From an uncultured Mycolicibacterium sp. (lineage in GTDB: Bacteria; Actinomycetota; Actinomycetes; Mycobacteriales; Mycobacteriaceae): DNA of 19,276 nt. The position numbers and the translations under genes were made by a program. Each line of letters opens with the position of its first letter. Position 1 is the stretch's first letter. The stretch is from positions 1-19,276 of the forward strand of contig NZ_CALDGS010000027.1 of the NCBI RefSeq assembly GCF_937941905.1, given 5' to 3'. The notes beneath the pieces were generated by a model. That model was not told the origin of the DNA, did not search any database, and worked only from the letters and a program-made list of their open reading frames with translations. Of the stretch, positions 1 to 6,655 are shown one piece after another.

Positions 1-54
1 GTCGACTATGGCGACAATCCGGTCGGGGTCGACTATGGCGACAATCCGGTCGGG
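1..54. repeat. perfect 27-bp tandem direct repeat (2 copies) at the left edge
   Basis: Bases 1-27 and 28-54 are identical. The unit is a multiple of three and stays in frame with the downstream ligase, so it encodes VDYGDNPVG twice. One copy followed by AGPLRLTF would look like an ordinary FadD N-terminal segment, so the second copy looks like an insertion. Because it sits exactly at the sequence edge it may be an assembly artefact, a collapsed longer array, or a genuine duplication. Confidence 0.9.
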
Positions 55-1437
55 GCCGGTCCGCTGCGCCTGACCTTCACCCAGGTGGTCGACCGGATCC
101 GTTGCGCCGCAGGCGCGTTCGCGGATCTCGGGATCACCAAGGGGGACCGGGTGGCGATCTGGGCGCCCAACTGCGCCGAGTGGATCATCGCCGCGTTCGG
201 GCTGTGGACCGCCGGCGGGGTGCTGGTCCCGGTGAACACCCGGTTCAAGCCGCCGGAGGCGGCCGACGTCATCGGCCGCAGCGGCGCCAAGGCCGTGCTG
301 GTGCGGCACGGCTTCCTGGGGCAGGACTACTCGCTGTCCGACGTGTTCCCGGCGGGCGGCCCGGCCGTCATCGACCTGCGGTCGGACTTCCTGGCCTCCG
401 GCCGCCCCTACGCGTGCGGCACCGTCGCCGGAACCGACATCTCCGACATCATCTTCACCTCCGGCACGACCGGCCGGCCCAAGGGCGTGATGATGAACCA
501 CGCCCAGAACCTGCGCGCCTACGTCGAGTGGTGCGAGCTGGCCGACCTGCGCGAGGGCGACCGGTACCTGCTGATCAACCCGTTCTTCCACACCTTCGGG
601 CTCAAGGCCGGGCTGCTCGCGTCGTTCATCCGCGGCGCGACCATGGTGCCGGTCGCGGTGTTCGATCTCGACCGGGTGGTCGAGCTCGTCGCCGCCGAGC
701 GGATCACCATGCTGCCCGGGCCGCCCACCCTCTACCACTCGTTGCTGCAGGTGCCAGACAAATCCAGGCTGGCCACACTGCGGGCCGGGGTGACCGGTTC
801 GGCCGACATCCCGGTCGAGCTCGTGCGCCGGGTACACGAGGAACTGCCGTTCCGGACCCTGGCCACCGGCTACGGGCTCACCGAGGCCGGCACCGCCACG
901 CTGTCGCGGCCCGGCGACTCCTTCGAGGACGTGGCGACCACCGTTGGTCTGCCCTGCGCGGGGGTGGAGGTGCGCATCGCCGACGACGGCGAGGTGCTGA
1001 TCCGCGGCTACACCGTCATGCAGGGCTACCTCGACGACCCGCAGGCCACCGCGGAGGCCATCGACGCCGACGGCTGGCTGCACACCGGCGACATCGGCAG
1101 CCTCGACGACAGCGGCCGGCTGCGCATCCTCGGCCGCAAGAAGGACATGTTCATCGTCGGCGGGTTCAACGCCTATCCGGCCGAGATCGAGGGATTCCTG
1201 CTCGAGCACCCGGCGGTCGCGCAGGCGGCGGTGATCGGGGTGCCCGACGAGCGGCTCGGTCAGGTCGGCAAGGCCTTCGTGGTGCCGGACCGTCACGCCG
1301 CACCCGTGACCGCCGAGGAGCTCATCGAGTGGTGTCGGGGGCGAATGGCCGGATACAAGGTGCCGCGGTCGGTAGAGTTCCTCGATGCACTGCCCCTGAA
1401 CGCCACCGGTAAGGTGATGAAGGACCGGCTGCGCTGA
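1..1437 (+). CDS. FadD3-like acyl-CoA ligase (AMP-binding), 5'-truncated by the window edge
   Basis: This ANL-superfamily enzyme would activate a carboxylic acid with ATP to an acyl-adenylate and then to an acyl-CoA. The frame is open from base 1 to TGA at 1435-1437, giving 478 visible residues. FadD proteins are usually about 500-550 residues, so a few tens are missing and the GTG at 85 is not the true start. Visible motifs, numbered from base 1, are the phosphate loop TSGTTGRPKG (153-162), a YGLTE motif, GWLHTGD, the hinge region GRKKDMFIVGG, and the C-terminal ATGKVMK with the predicted catalytic lysine at K471. The FHTFGLKAG segment and overall style resemble FadD3, the ligase for a steroid side-chain/ring-degradation intermediate, but substrate cannot be read from sequence and no other sterol genes are nearby. 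The next gene starts 150 bp later, so it is probably a separate transcription unit. Confidence 0.9.
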   Translation, partial: VDYGDNPVGVDYGDNPVGAGPLRLTFTQVVDRIRCAAGAFADLGITKGDRVAIWAPNCAEWIIAAFGLWTAGGVLVPVNTRFKPPEAADVIGRSGAKAVLVRHGFLGQDYSLSDVFPAGGPAVIDLRSDFLASGRPYACGTVAGTDISDIIFTSGTTGRPKGVMMNHAQNLRAYVEWCELADLREGDRYLLINPFFHTFGLKAGLLASFIRGATMVPVAVFDLDRVVELVAAERITMLPGPPTLYHSLLQVPDKSRLATLRAGVTGSADIPVELVRRVHEELPFRTLATGYGLTEAGTATLSRPGDSFEDVATTVGLPCAGVEVRIADDGEVLIRGYTVMQGYLDDPQATAEAIDADGWLHTGDIGSLDDSGRLRILGRKKDMFIVGGFNAYPAEIEGFLLEHPAVAQAAVIGVPDERLGQVGKAFVVPDRHAAPVTAEELIEWCRGRMAGYKVPRSVEFLDALPLNATGKVMKDRLR

Positions 1438-1449
1438 GCGTGCGCTCAG
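1434..1449 (+). terminator. possible hairpin overlapping the fadD stop codon
   Basis: CTGAGCGTGCGCTCAG folds into a 6-bp stem with a GTGC tetraloop and includes the TGA stop. A weaker stem (GGAAA/TTTCC) follows at 1455-1469. There is no T-tract, so it would be a mycobacterial non-canonical terminator at best. Confidence 0.3.
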
Positions 1450-1529
1450 GGACGGAAATCCTGTTTCCGCTGGTCGTTCACCGATTTCCGGTTCGGTTTT
1501 CACGGTGGGCGGGCGCAGTATTGCCCGAA

Positions 1530-1550
1530 AATGATAACGTCGTTCTCATT
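1530..1550. promoter_or_regulatory. 21-bp near-palindrome over a putative -10 box upstream of the Mce-associated genes
   Basis: The arms AATGATAACG and CGTTCTCATT surround one central T with a single mismatch. The site contains TAACGT (1535-1540), which fits the mycobacterial TAnnnT -10 pattern. A further AATGAG at 1564-1569 can pair with CTCATT at 1545-1550. The AT-rich TGA...TCA arms recall Fur/Zur-type boxes, but the spacing does not match a box I can state with certainty. An operator whose protein blocks the promoter is an inference. Confidence 0.45.
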
Positions 1551-1587
1551 AAGCGTTCTGCTCAATGAGCCAATGCCAGGAGGTCGT

Positions 1588-2403
1588 ATGGCGTCCCCCG
1601 AGCCCGGATCACCGCTCGCCGAGGACCGGGACGGTGACCCCGCCGGCCGGGTGAACCCCGACCGGCCGCTCGATCCCGACGAGGCGCTCGCGCTGGCCGA
1701 GGCCGAGGCGGCCGAGGCGGAGGCGCGCGTGGCCGCCGCCCGGGCCCGCGCCCGGGCGGCCCGACTGCGCCGGTTGGCCGCCGGCGCGGGCGCGGACGAC
1801 CCCGCCGATACGGTCCTCGCCGATACGGTCCCCGCCGATACGGCTGCCGCCGGTACGGAGGCGCCGCCGATCGAGGCCGTCGGCCGCCCCGCCCGACGCG
1901 GCCTGCCCCGGCTCCCGGCGCTCCGCTGGCAGCCGGTGGCCGCCGGGGTGGTGGTCGCGCTGACGGTGGCGCTGCTGGCCGCCACCGGGTTCATGCTCTG
2001 GCAGCACCGCGAGGCCGAACAGCAGCGCCGGATGGCCGCCGAGTACACCGCCGCCGCCCGCCAGGGCGTGGTGACGCTGATGTCGCTGAACCACGCCAAC
2101 GCCGAGCAGGACGTGCAGCGCATCATCGACAACTCCACCGGCCGGTTCCGGGAGGACTTCGAGAACGCCGCACAGGACTTCGTCAAGGTCGCCAAGGAGG
2201 CCAAGGTCGTCACCGAGGTGACCGTCAACGCCGCGGCCGTCGAGGAGATGACCGACGAGACCGCGACGGTGATCGTCTCGGCCGTCTCCACCGTGACCAA
2301 CGAGGCCGGGGCGAAGGAGGATCCGCGGCCCTGGCGGCTCAGCGTCGACCTCGCCCGCGACGGCGACCGGATCAAGATGTCGAATGTGGAGTTCGTGCCG
2401 TGA
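1588..2403 (+). CDS. Mce-associated membrane protein, first of a tandem pair
   Basis: This 271-residue protein has the architecture of mycobacterial Mce-associated (Mas/Omam) proteins. It has a long charged cytoplasmic N-terminus with an Ala/Glu/Arg-rich probable coiled coil (about 33-63), a short Ala-Asp-Thr repeat (about 72-90), one membrane segment (about 115-137, VAAGVVVALTVALLAATGF), and a soluble domain outside the membrane. Family members such as OmamA stabilise Mce lipid-import complexes at the inner membrane; the role here is inferred. The tandem arrangement resembles Rv1363c/Rv1362c. I chose ATG 1588 because AGGAGG lies at 1578-1583. In-frame ATGs at 1531 and 1573 lack such a site, and the first falls inside the palindrome. 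No mce or yrbE genes lie in the window, so it is an orphan Mce-associated gene. It overlaps the next gene by 4 bp. Confidence 0.85.
   Translation: MASPEPGSPLAEDRDGDPAGRVNPDRPLDPDEALALAEAEAAEAEARVAAARARARAARLRRLAAGAGADDPADTVLADTVPADTAAAGTEAPPIEAVGRPARRGLPRLPALRWQPVAAGVVVALTVALLAATGFMLWQHREAEQQRRMAAEYTAAARQGVVTLMSLNHANAEQDVQRIIDNSTGRFREDFENAAQDFVKVAKEAKVVTEVTVNAAAVEEMTDETATVIVSAVSTVTNEAGAKEDPRPWRLSVDLARDGDRIKMSNVEFVP
1804..1857 (+). repeat. imperfect 15-bp tandem repeat inside the first Mce-associated gene
   Basis: About 3.6 copies of a 15-bp unit beginning GCCGATACGG run in frame and encode ADTVL-ADTVP-ADTAA-AGTEA in the low-complexity linker before the membrane segment. Units differ by one to a few bases. 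Confidence 0.75.
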
Positions 2404-3014
2404 CCGACAGCCGGGACACCACCGAGAGCACCGAGGTGACCGACACCGAGGCGATCGGTGCGGCCCCCGAGGCCCCCGAGACCCCCGACAGCACCGACAG
2501 CACCGGCACCGGGGCATCCGGGCGCCGGCTGCGGTTCCCGCTGCTGCCGGTGGCGCTGGCCGCCGCGCTGATCGTCTCCGCCGTGCTCGCCGGCTGGGTG
2601 TACTTCGACCTGTACCGCCCGGACCGGCAGACCGACGCCGCGGTGGCCGAGACCGTCGTCAAGGCCGCCACCGACGGCACCGTCGCCATGTTGACCTACG
2701 CCCCGGACACCCTCGAGGGCGACTTCGCCAACGCCAAGAACCACCTGACCGGCGACTTCCTGTCCTACTACACCGATTTCACCGAGAAGGTGGTCACCCC
2801 GGCGGCCAAGCAGAAGCACGTCACGACCTCCGCGCAGGTGGTGCGCGCGGCGCTGGCGGAGCTGAACCCGGACTCCGCGGTGGTGCTGCTGTTCGTCAAC
2901 CAGACCACCATCAGCGACGAGAACCCCGACGGGGCCTTCGCTTCCAGCTCGGTGCAGGTGGGGCTGACCAAAACCGGTGACGCATGGCTGATCTCGTCGT
3001 TCGACCCGATCTAG
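2400..3014 (+). CDS. Mce-associated membrane protein, second of the pair
   Basis: This 204-residue protein has an acidic Thr/Ser/Pro-rich N-terminus (1-42), one membrane helix (about 46-68, FPLLPVALAAALIVSAVLAGW), and an outer domain ending in WLISSFDPI, a typical C-terminus of the family. It shares architecture and weak similarity with the gene just upstream, including the TAAR/VVKAATDGTVAML-type start of the outer domain and the WRLSVDL/AWLISSF ending, which suggests an old tandem duplication. The GTG start at 2400 overlaps the upstream TGA (GTGA), so translation is probably coupled and the two proteins made in step. By family knowledge it likely partners with Mce lipid transporters or forms a heteromer with its neighbour; the substrate is unknown. 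Confidence 0.85.
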   Translation: MTDSRDTTESTEVTDTEAIGAAPEAPETPDSTDSTGTGASGRRLRFPLLPVALAAALIVSAVLAGWVYFDLYRPDRQTDAAVAETVVKAATDGTVAMLTYAPDTLEGDFANAKNHLTGDFLSYYTDFTEKVVTPAAKQKHVTTSAQVVRAALAELNPDSAVVLLFVNQTTISDENPDGAFASSSVQVGLTKTGDAWLISSFDPI

Positions 3015-3049
3015 GCCGGGCCGGCACGGCCGGCCGGCGTGGTGCGGCG

Positions 3050-3736
3050 ATGCACGTCACGGCGATCCTGCCGCTGCCGGCCGGCGACCGGCGGCGGCTG
3101 TTCACCCCGCTGGCCGGGATCCCGCCGGTGGTCCGGGCCGCGTCGGCGCTGACCGCCCCCGCCCCCGACGGCGTGGTGGTGCGGACCGTGGTCGCCGCCG
3201 CCGGTGAACTGGTCGACGAGGCGCGCCGGACGCTGGCCGGGCACGGGTTGGACGCGGCGGTGACGGTGATCGACGCCGGCGCCGGTGCCACCCGGGCCCG
3301 GTGCCTGACCGCCGCGCTGGACGACGGTGCGCACACCCACGTGCTGGTGCACGACGTGCGCCGGCCGCTGGCCGGCACCGCGGTGCGCGACCGGGTGCTG
3401 GCCGTGTTGCGGGACGGCGCGACGGTGGCGCTGCCCGCGCTGCCGTTCACCGACAGCGCCAAGCAGACCGACGCCGACGGCGTCGTCCGGCGCACCGTCG
3501 ACCGTGCCCGGCTGCGGACCGTGCAGAGCCCGCGCGGCTTCACCCGCGCCGAGCTGGGCCGGCTGCTCACCGCGGCCGACGCGGACTTCGACGAGCTCAC
3601 CGCCGCCCTGACCGCCGGCGCGGCGGTGGTGTTCGTCGACGGTGACGCCGATGCCTTCGCGGTCGAGCTGCCCGCCGACGCCCCGCTGGTGGAGGCCGTG
3701 CTGGCGGCCCGGAACCCGCGGGCGGACCGGGGATGA
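3050..3736 (+). CDS. degenerate IspD-like nucleotidyltransferase-fold protein, probable pseudoenzyme
   Basis: At 228 residues this has the length of IspD (MEP cytidylyltransferase) and a recognisable but eroded set of its motifs. The N-terminal AAGxGxR...PK CTP-binding loop is replaced by LPLPAGDRRRLFTPLAG and appears shortened, with no obvious lysine. HDAARP has become VHDVRRPLAG, and QTPQxF has become QSPRGF. TDSAKQTDADGVV (the DTIK region) and VDGDADAFAV near the C-terminus are retained. Loss of the loop argues against cytidylyl transfer and suggests a structural or regulatory role. ATG 3050 gives the IspD-like beginning VTAILPLP. The in-frame ATG at 2984 would add 22 unrelated residues and overlap the upstream gene. 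It lies 35 bp after the Mce-associated pair on the same strand, so co-transcription is likely. IspD ancestry is fairly sure; loss of function is an inference. Confidence 0.75.
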   Translation: MHVTAILPLPAGDRRRLFTPLAGIPPVVRAASALTAPAPDGVVVRTVVAAAGELVDEARRTLAGHGLDAAVTVIDAGAGATRARCLTAALDDGAHTHVLVHDVRRPLAGTAVRDRVLAVLRDGATVALPALPFTDSAKQTDADGVVRRTVDRARLRTVQSPRGFTRAELGRLLTAADADFDELTAALTAGAAVVFVDGDADAFAVELPADAPLVEAVLAARNPRADRG

Positions 3737-3784
3737 CCGAAATCGGGTAGCCCACTACGCAACTGCGCCCCCGGCCGGCGGTCA

Positions 3785-3790
3785 TACGCT
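3785..3790 (+). promoter_or_regulatory. putative -10 box (TACGCT) for the small membrane protein gene
   Basis: TACGCT fits TAnnnT and lies 28 nt before the ATG at 3818. It would start a roughly 20-nt leader that includes GGGAGGAA (3798-3805) and a G-run just before the start codon. No clear -35 is seen. Confidence 0.4.
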
Positions 3791-3817
3791 CGGCCCCGGG
3801 AGGAACAGGGGGCCGAG

Positions 3818-3931
3818 ATGGGCGTGACGGTGCTGATCTGTCTGTGCGTGGCCGTGGCGGCGGGGTGCGGGGTGTACGACCTGCAGCAGTGGCTCGAGCA
3901 GTGGGACCACCGCCGGCACGCCGGGGACTGA
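3818..3931 (+). CDS. 37-residue small membrane protein ending in a WLEQWDHRRH-type tail
   Basis: ATG 3818 to TGA 3929-3931 encodes a hydrophobic N-terminal half (GVTVLICLCVAVAAGCGV), enough for one membrane span, followed by the polar tail YDLQQWLEQWDHRRHAGD. From memory, short mycobacterial hypothetical proteins share a similar hydrophobic start and a QxWLExWDxxRH tail, which favours a real gene. The function is unknown. The three cysteines (residues 8, 10 and 17) sit in the hydrophobic part, which is uncommon in such a short protein. A GGGAGGAA ribosome-binding-like sequence is 12-19 nt upstream, rather far, and a G-run is closer. The stop is 20 bp before the next start. It sits between the two IspD-like genes. 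Confidence 0.6.
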   Translation: MGVTVLICLCVAVAAGCGVYDLQQWLEQWDHRRHAGD

Positions 3932-3938
3932 CGACCGT

Positions 3939-3944
3939 TAGCGT
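3939..3944 (+). promoter_or_regulatory. -10 box for a leaderless transcript (TAGCGT)
   Basis: TAGCGT ends exactly 7 nt before ATG 3952, so transcription would begin at or next to the A of the start codon. This is the classic mycobacterial leaderless arrangement, and there is no ribosome-binding sequence in front of the ATG. It supports ATG 3952 over the in-frame GTG 3943 and over the longer frame beginning at 3844. Confidence 0.55.
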
Positions 3945-3951
3945 GAGTGCC

Positions 3952-4662
3952 ATGACGGCAGCAGTCGGTGTGGTGCTGGCCGCCGGGATGGGCACCCGGG
4001 TCGGGGCCGACGGGAACAAGGCCTATCTGCAGCTGGCCGGGCGCAGCATGGTGTCCTGGTCGCTGGCCACGATGCTGGCCACCCCGGCCGTCGGCCGGAC
4101 CGTGCTGGTCTACCGGCAGGGCGAGCGCGCCCTGGCCGAGGACACCGTGCGTCGCGAACTGCCCGGCGCCCGAGTCGAATTCGTCGAGGGCGGGGCGAGC
4201 CGGCATCGTTCGGAGCACAACGTGCTGAACTACCTGGCCGCCGACATCGTCGCCGGCGCCGTCGACGTCGTTGCCATCCACGACGCGGCCCGCCCGCTGG
4301 CCGACCCGGCGATGGTGCGCACCGCGGTCGAGTTGGCCCGCGAGTACGGCGGCGCGGTGCCCGCGGTGCCCGCCACGGACGTGGTGCGGGTCGACGACGA
4401 CGGCACTCCGCGACCCGCCGACGGGCCGATCGTGCGGGTGCAGACCCCGCAGGCGTTCCGGGCCGACCCGCTGCTGCAGGCCTACCACGCCGCCGACCGG
4501 GAGCGCTTCGAGGGCACCGACACCGCGTCCTGCGTGGAGCGGTACACCACACTGACGGTGCGCACCTTCCCGGGCGCCGAGCGCAATCTCAAGGTGACCT
4601 ACGCCCACGACGTCGCCGTCGCCGAACACCTGCTGCGCGCCGGGCGGGGCGCCGGGGTTTGA
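3952..4662 (+). CDS. IspD-family cytidylyltransferase with intact motifs
   Basis: The 236-residue protein keeps the signature of IspD/TarI-type CTP transferases: VVLAAGMGTRVGADGNKAYLQL (nucleotide-binding loop, with NK in place of the usual PK), GGASRHRSEHNVL (GGxxRxxSV region), IHDAARPLADP, TDVVRVDDDG where IspD usually has DTIK, RVQTPQAF, and GTDTASCVE followed by NLKVTYAHDVAVAE. IspD joins CTP and methylerythritol 4-phosphate in the non-mevalonate isoprenoid pathway; TarI-like relatives use ribitol or other polyol phosphates. In M. tuberculosis the housekeeping ispD lies next to carD and ispF (recalled), and neither is seen here. This copy may therefore be a paralogue with another acceptor, an inference supported by the atypical NK and TDVVR motifs. 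The start is leaderless. The ChaB-like gene follows after 53 bp. Confidence 0.82.
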   Translation: MTAAVGVVLAAGMGTRVGADGNKAYLQLAGRSMVSWSLATMLATPAVGRTVLVYRQGERALAEDTVRRELPGARVEFVEGGASRHRSEHNVLNYLAADIVAGAVDVVAIHDAARPLADPAMVRTAVELAREYGGAVPAVPATDVVRVDDDGTPRPADGPIVRVQTPQAFRADPLLQAYHAADRERFEGTDTASCVERYTTLTVRTFPGAERNLKVTYAHDVAVAEHLLRAGRGAGV

Positions 4663-4715
4663 GCCCCGCCGCGGGCGGCTAGCCCCGGGGCAGGACCCCG
4701 AACGGAGGAGGCGCC

Positions 4716-5105
4716 ATGCCCAAGACCACCGCGCGCGGCCGGGCCAGGCAGTCCGAACTGCCCGCCACGCTGCGCAGATCCGACGCCAAGGCGCAACGCA
4801 CCTTCGCCAAGGCGCACGACGCCGCCGTCCGCGAGTACGGCGAGGGGGCGCGCGCCCACCGGGTGGCCTACGCCGCGCTCAAGCACGGCTACGAGAAGGT
4901 CGGCGACCACTGGGAGCCCAAGCCCGAGCGGGGCCGGTCGGCCGCCGGCGGCGATGCCGGCGGCGTCGATGCGGGGGCGACCAAGAAACATCTCGTCGAG
5001 ATCGCCCGCCGGCTCGACATCCCCGGCCGCTCCACGATGAACAAGGCCGAACTCGTGTCGGCGATCCGGAAGGCCAACCGGCGCGCCACCGCGGCGCGGC
5101 GCTAG
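4716..5105 (+). CDS. ChaB-domain protein with a C-terminal Rho-N/SAP-like domain
   Basis: This 129-residue basic protein has two parts. Residues about 14-68 (ELPATLRRSDAKAQRTF, then YGEGARAHRVAYAALKHGY and W66) match the ChaB fold, named for a putative cation-transport regulator in E. coli. After a Gly/Ala/Asp linker, residues 89-123 (TKKHLVEIARRLDIPGRSTM, ending KAELVSAIRKANR) match the Rho-N/SAP-like helix-extended-loop-helix, often a nucleic-acid-binding module. The combination is known from actinobacterial proteins of unknown role; nucleic-acid binding is plausible, and ion transport is not supported by anything nearby. A strong GGAGGAGG at 4704-4711 precedes ATG 4716. No separate promoter is evident in the 53-bp gap, so read-through from the ispD-like gene is possible. 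Its TAG shares CTAG with the oppositely oriented transporter stop. Confidence 0.8.
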   Translation: MPKTTARGRARQSELPATLRRSDAKAQRTFAKAHDAAVREYGEGARAHRVAYAALKHGYEKVGDHWEPKPERGRSAAGGDAGGVDAGATKKHLVEIARRLDIPGRSTMNKAELVSAIRKANRRATAARR

Positions 5106-6424
5106 CCATCGATCTCGGCGCGGCGCCGTTCGAAGGTCTCCAGCAGCATCCGGTCGACCTCCCGGTCCGGCGGTGCACCCACCACCTCCCGCAGCTGTCG
5201 GCGGGCCTTGGCGCGGGTGACCAGCACCCCGGTGATCGCCAGCGCCCAGATCGCGTACTGCACGGTCCAGGCCGCCCGGAACGCCGCGAAGGAGTAGCCG
5301 CCCAGCGCGGCCAGGATCCAGCCCATCGCCTGCATCACCACCAGCGAGGCGAGGAACCCGCCCATGTTCACCATGCCCTGGGCGGTGCCCAGCGTCGCGC
5401 TGGGGTTGAAGGTGCGGGCGAAGTCGAACCCCACCATCGACCCCGGGCCGCCCACCGAGATCACCACCACCAGCAGCACCAGCAGCCACAGCGGGGCCGG
5501 CCCGGGCAGCGCCAGCACCACCGTCCAGGCCAGCGCGTTGCTGGCCATGATGCCCAGCACCACCGACGACCGGCGGTGCGGATAGCGGCCGGTGAAGATC
5601 CCGATCAGCACCCCCGCGGTGATCGCGGCGGCCACCGAGACGGTGAGCAGGCCGCCGGCGACCGCGGTGGACACTCCCTGCGCGGCCGTCAGGTACGGCA
5701 CACCCCACATGAGCGCGAAGACCGTCACCGAGAACTGGGTGCCCATGTGGGTGAAGAAGCCCAGCCGGGTGCCCGGCCGCAGCCACACCGTCCGGATGCC
5801 GCCCAGCAGCGCGCGCACCGAGGTCGAGGCGGTGACCGGCGCCCGCCCGTGCGGGGTGTTGCGGACCAGCGTCAGCGTCAGCACCGCCGATAGCACCCCG
5901 AGCGCGGCGACCGACAGATAGGCCGGCGTCCAGCCCGGCCCGGTCACCAGCGCCAGGAACGGCACCGCCGAGAGCACCTGGCCCAGCTGCCCGCAGATCC
6001 CGGTCAGCTGGGTGACCAGCGGGATGCGGCGTGGCGTGAACCAGTACGGCACCAGCCGCAGCACCGAGATGAAGGTCACCGCATCGCCCAGGCCGACCAC
6101 CGCGCGGGCACCGAGCGCCACCGGCAGCGAGGTGCTGAACGCCAGCAGCAGCTGCCCGCCGGCCATCAGCAGCCCGCCGGAGACGATCAGCGCCCGGGAG
6201 CCGAACCGGTCGAGCAGCAGCCCCGCCGGCACCTGCGCACCGGCGTAGACCACGACCTGCAGCACCACGAACACCGCCAGCACGTCGGGGCCGGCCGCGA
6301 ACCGGTCGGCGGCCTGCAGCCCGGAGACCCCGAGTGTGGTGCGGTCCAGGACCGCCACGATGTAGGCGAGCAGCCCGGTGGCCCAGACGATCCACGCACG
6401 CACACCGAACCTCTTCGTCGACAT
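5102..6424 (-). CDS. major facilitator superfamily transporter
   Basis: The 440-residue protein begins MSTKRFGVRAWIVWATGLLAY and has about twelve hydrophobic segments, the usual MFS plan. MFS motif A is clear after helix 2 (GLLLDRFGSRA, about 68-78). Helix 4 starts ARAVVGLGDA, and a second-half loop reads GRYPHRRS. The C-terminal tail is charged and cytoplasmic (VGAPPDREVDRMLLETFERR). It would move a small solute by proton coupling; the substrate cannot be told. I chose the ATG at 6422-6424 because the preceding in-frame codons are Arg/Gly/Pro-rich and not membrane-like. The ribosome-binding signal is weak (GGGACGG). It is divergent from the MerR gene, which makes that regulator its best candidate controller. 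Its TAG (5102-5104 on this strand) overlaps the convergent ChaB-like gene's TAG. Confidence 0.88.
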   Translation of the reverse strand: MSTKRFGVRAWIVWATGLLAYIVAVLDRTTLGVSGLQAADRFAAGPDVLAVFVVLQVVVYAGAQVPAGLLLDRFGSRALIVSGGLLMAGGQLLLAFSTSLPVALGARAVVGLGDAVTFISVLRLVPYWFTPRRIPLVTQLTGICGQLGQVLSAVPFLALVTGPGWTPAYLSVAALGVLSAVLTLTLVRNTPHGRAPVTASTSVRALLGGIRTVWLRPGTRLGFFTHMGTQFSVTVFALMWGVPYLTAAQGVSTAVAGGLLTVSVAAAITAGVLIGIFTGRYPHRRSSVVLGIMASNALAWTVVLALPGPAPLWLLVLLVVVISVGGPGSMVGFDFARTFNPSATLGTAQGMVNMGGFLASLVVMQAMGWILAALGGYSFAAFRAAWTVQYAIWALAITGVLVTRAKARRQLREVVGAPPDREVDRMLLETFERRRAEIDG

Positions 6425-6527
6425 CGGACAACCGTCCCGCCATCGTGGCCCACCGGCCCCGGCGCCCGCCAGCGCATTTCCGCGCCGGCCGGCCCGGCCG
6501 GTCCGGCCGGTGTGTTGGCTGAAATCG

Positions 6528-6542
6528 CATGACGGTGTCATG
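6528..6542. promoter_or_regulatory. 15-bp perfect spaced inverted repeat between the MFS and MerR genes
   Basis: CATGAC-GGT-GTCATG lies in the 238-bp divergent region, 103 bp upstream of the MFS start. It is a candidate operator. MerR proteins usually bind spacer DNA between -35 and -10, and no clear promoter for the MFS gene is visible, so the binder is unknown. Confidence 0.4.
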
Positions 6543-6649
6543 TCCCGTGCCGCCGGTGGGGCGGAGCCCGAGGTGGCGGCGCACATCGTGCGGTGCCGGC
6601 CGCCCGGGTCGATGCCGTCGAGTATTCGCTCGTCGGCGCGTCGGGCGGC

Positions 6650-6655
6650 TACAGT
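6650..6655 (+). promoter_or_regulatory. -10 box for a leaderless transcript (TACAGT)
   Basis: TACAGT fits TAnnnT and ends 7 nt before GTG 6663, predicting transcription start on that GTG. No MerR coding start lies at that position; the GTG opens the short upstream ORF instead. No good -35 is visible. Confidence 0.5.

Noticed and set aside
2911..4629. Minus-strand frame of 572 residues across the IspD-like genes
   Set aside because: Low-complexity shadow; the plus strand holds recognisable IspD motifs in two genes.
4682..4691. GCCCCGGGGC palindrome after the ispD-like gene as a terminator
   Set aside because: It has no loop and no T-tract, and short GC palindromes are frequent at this base composition.
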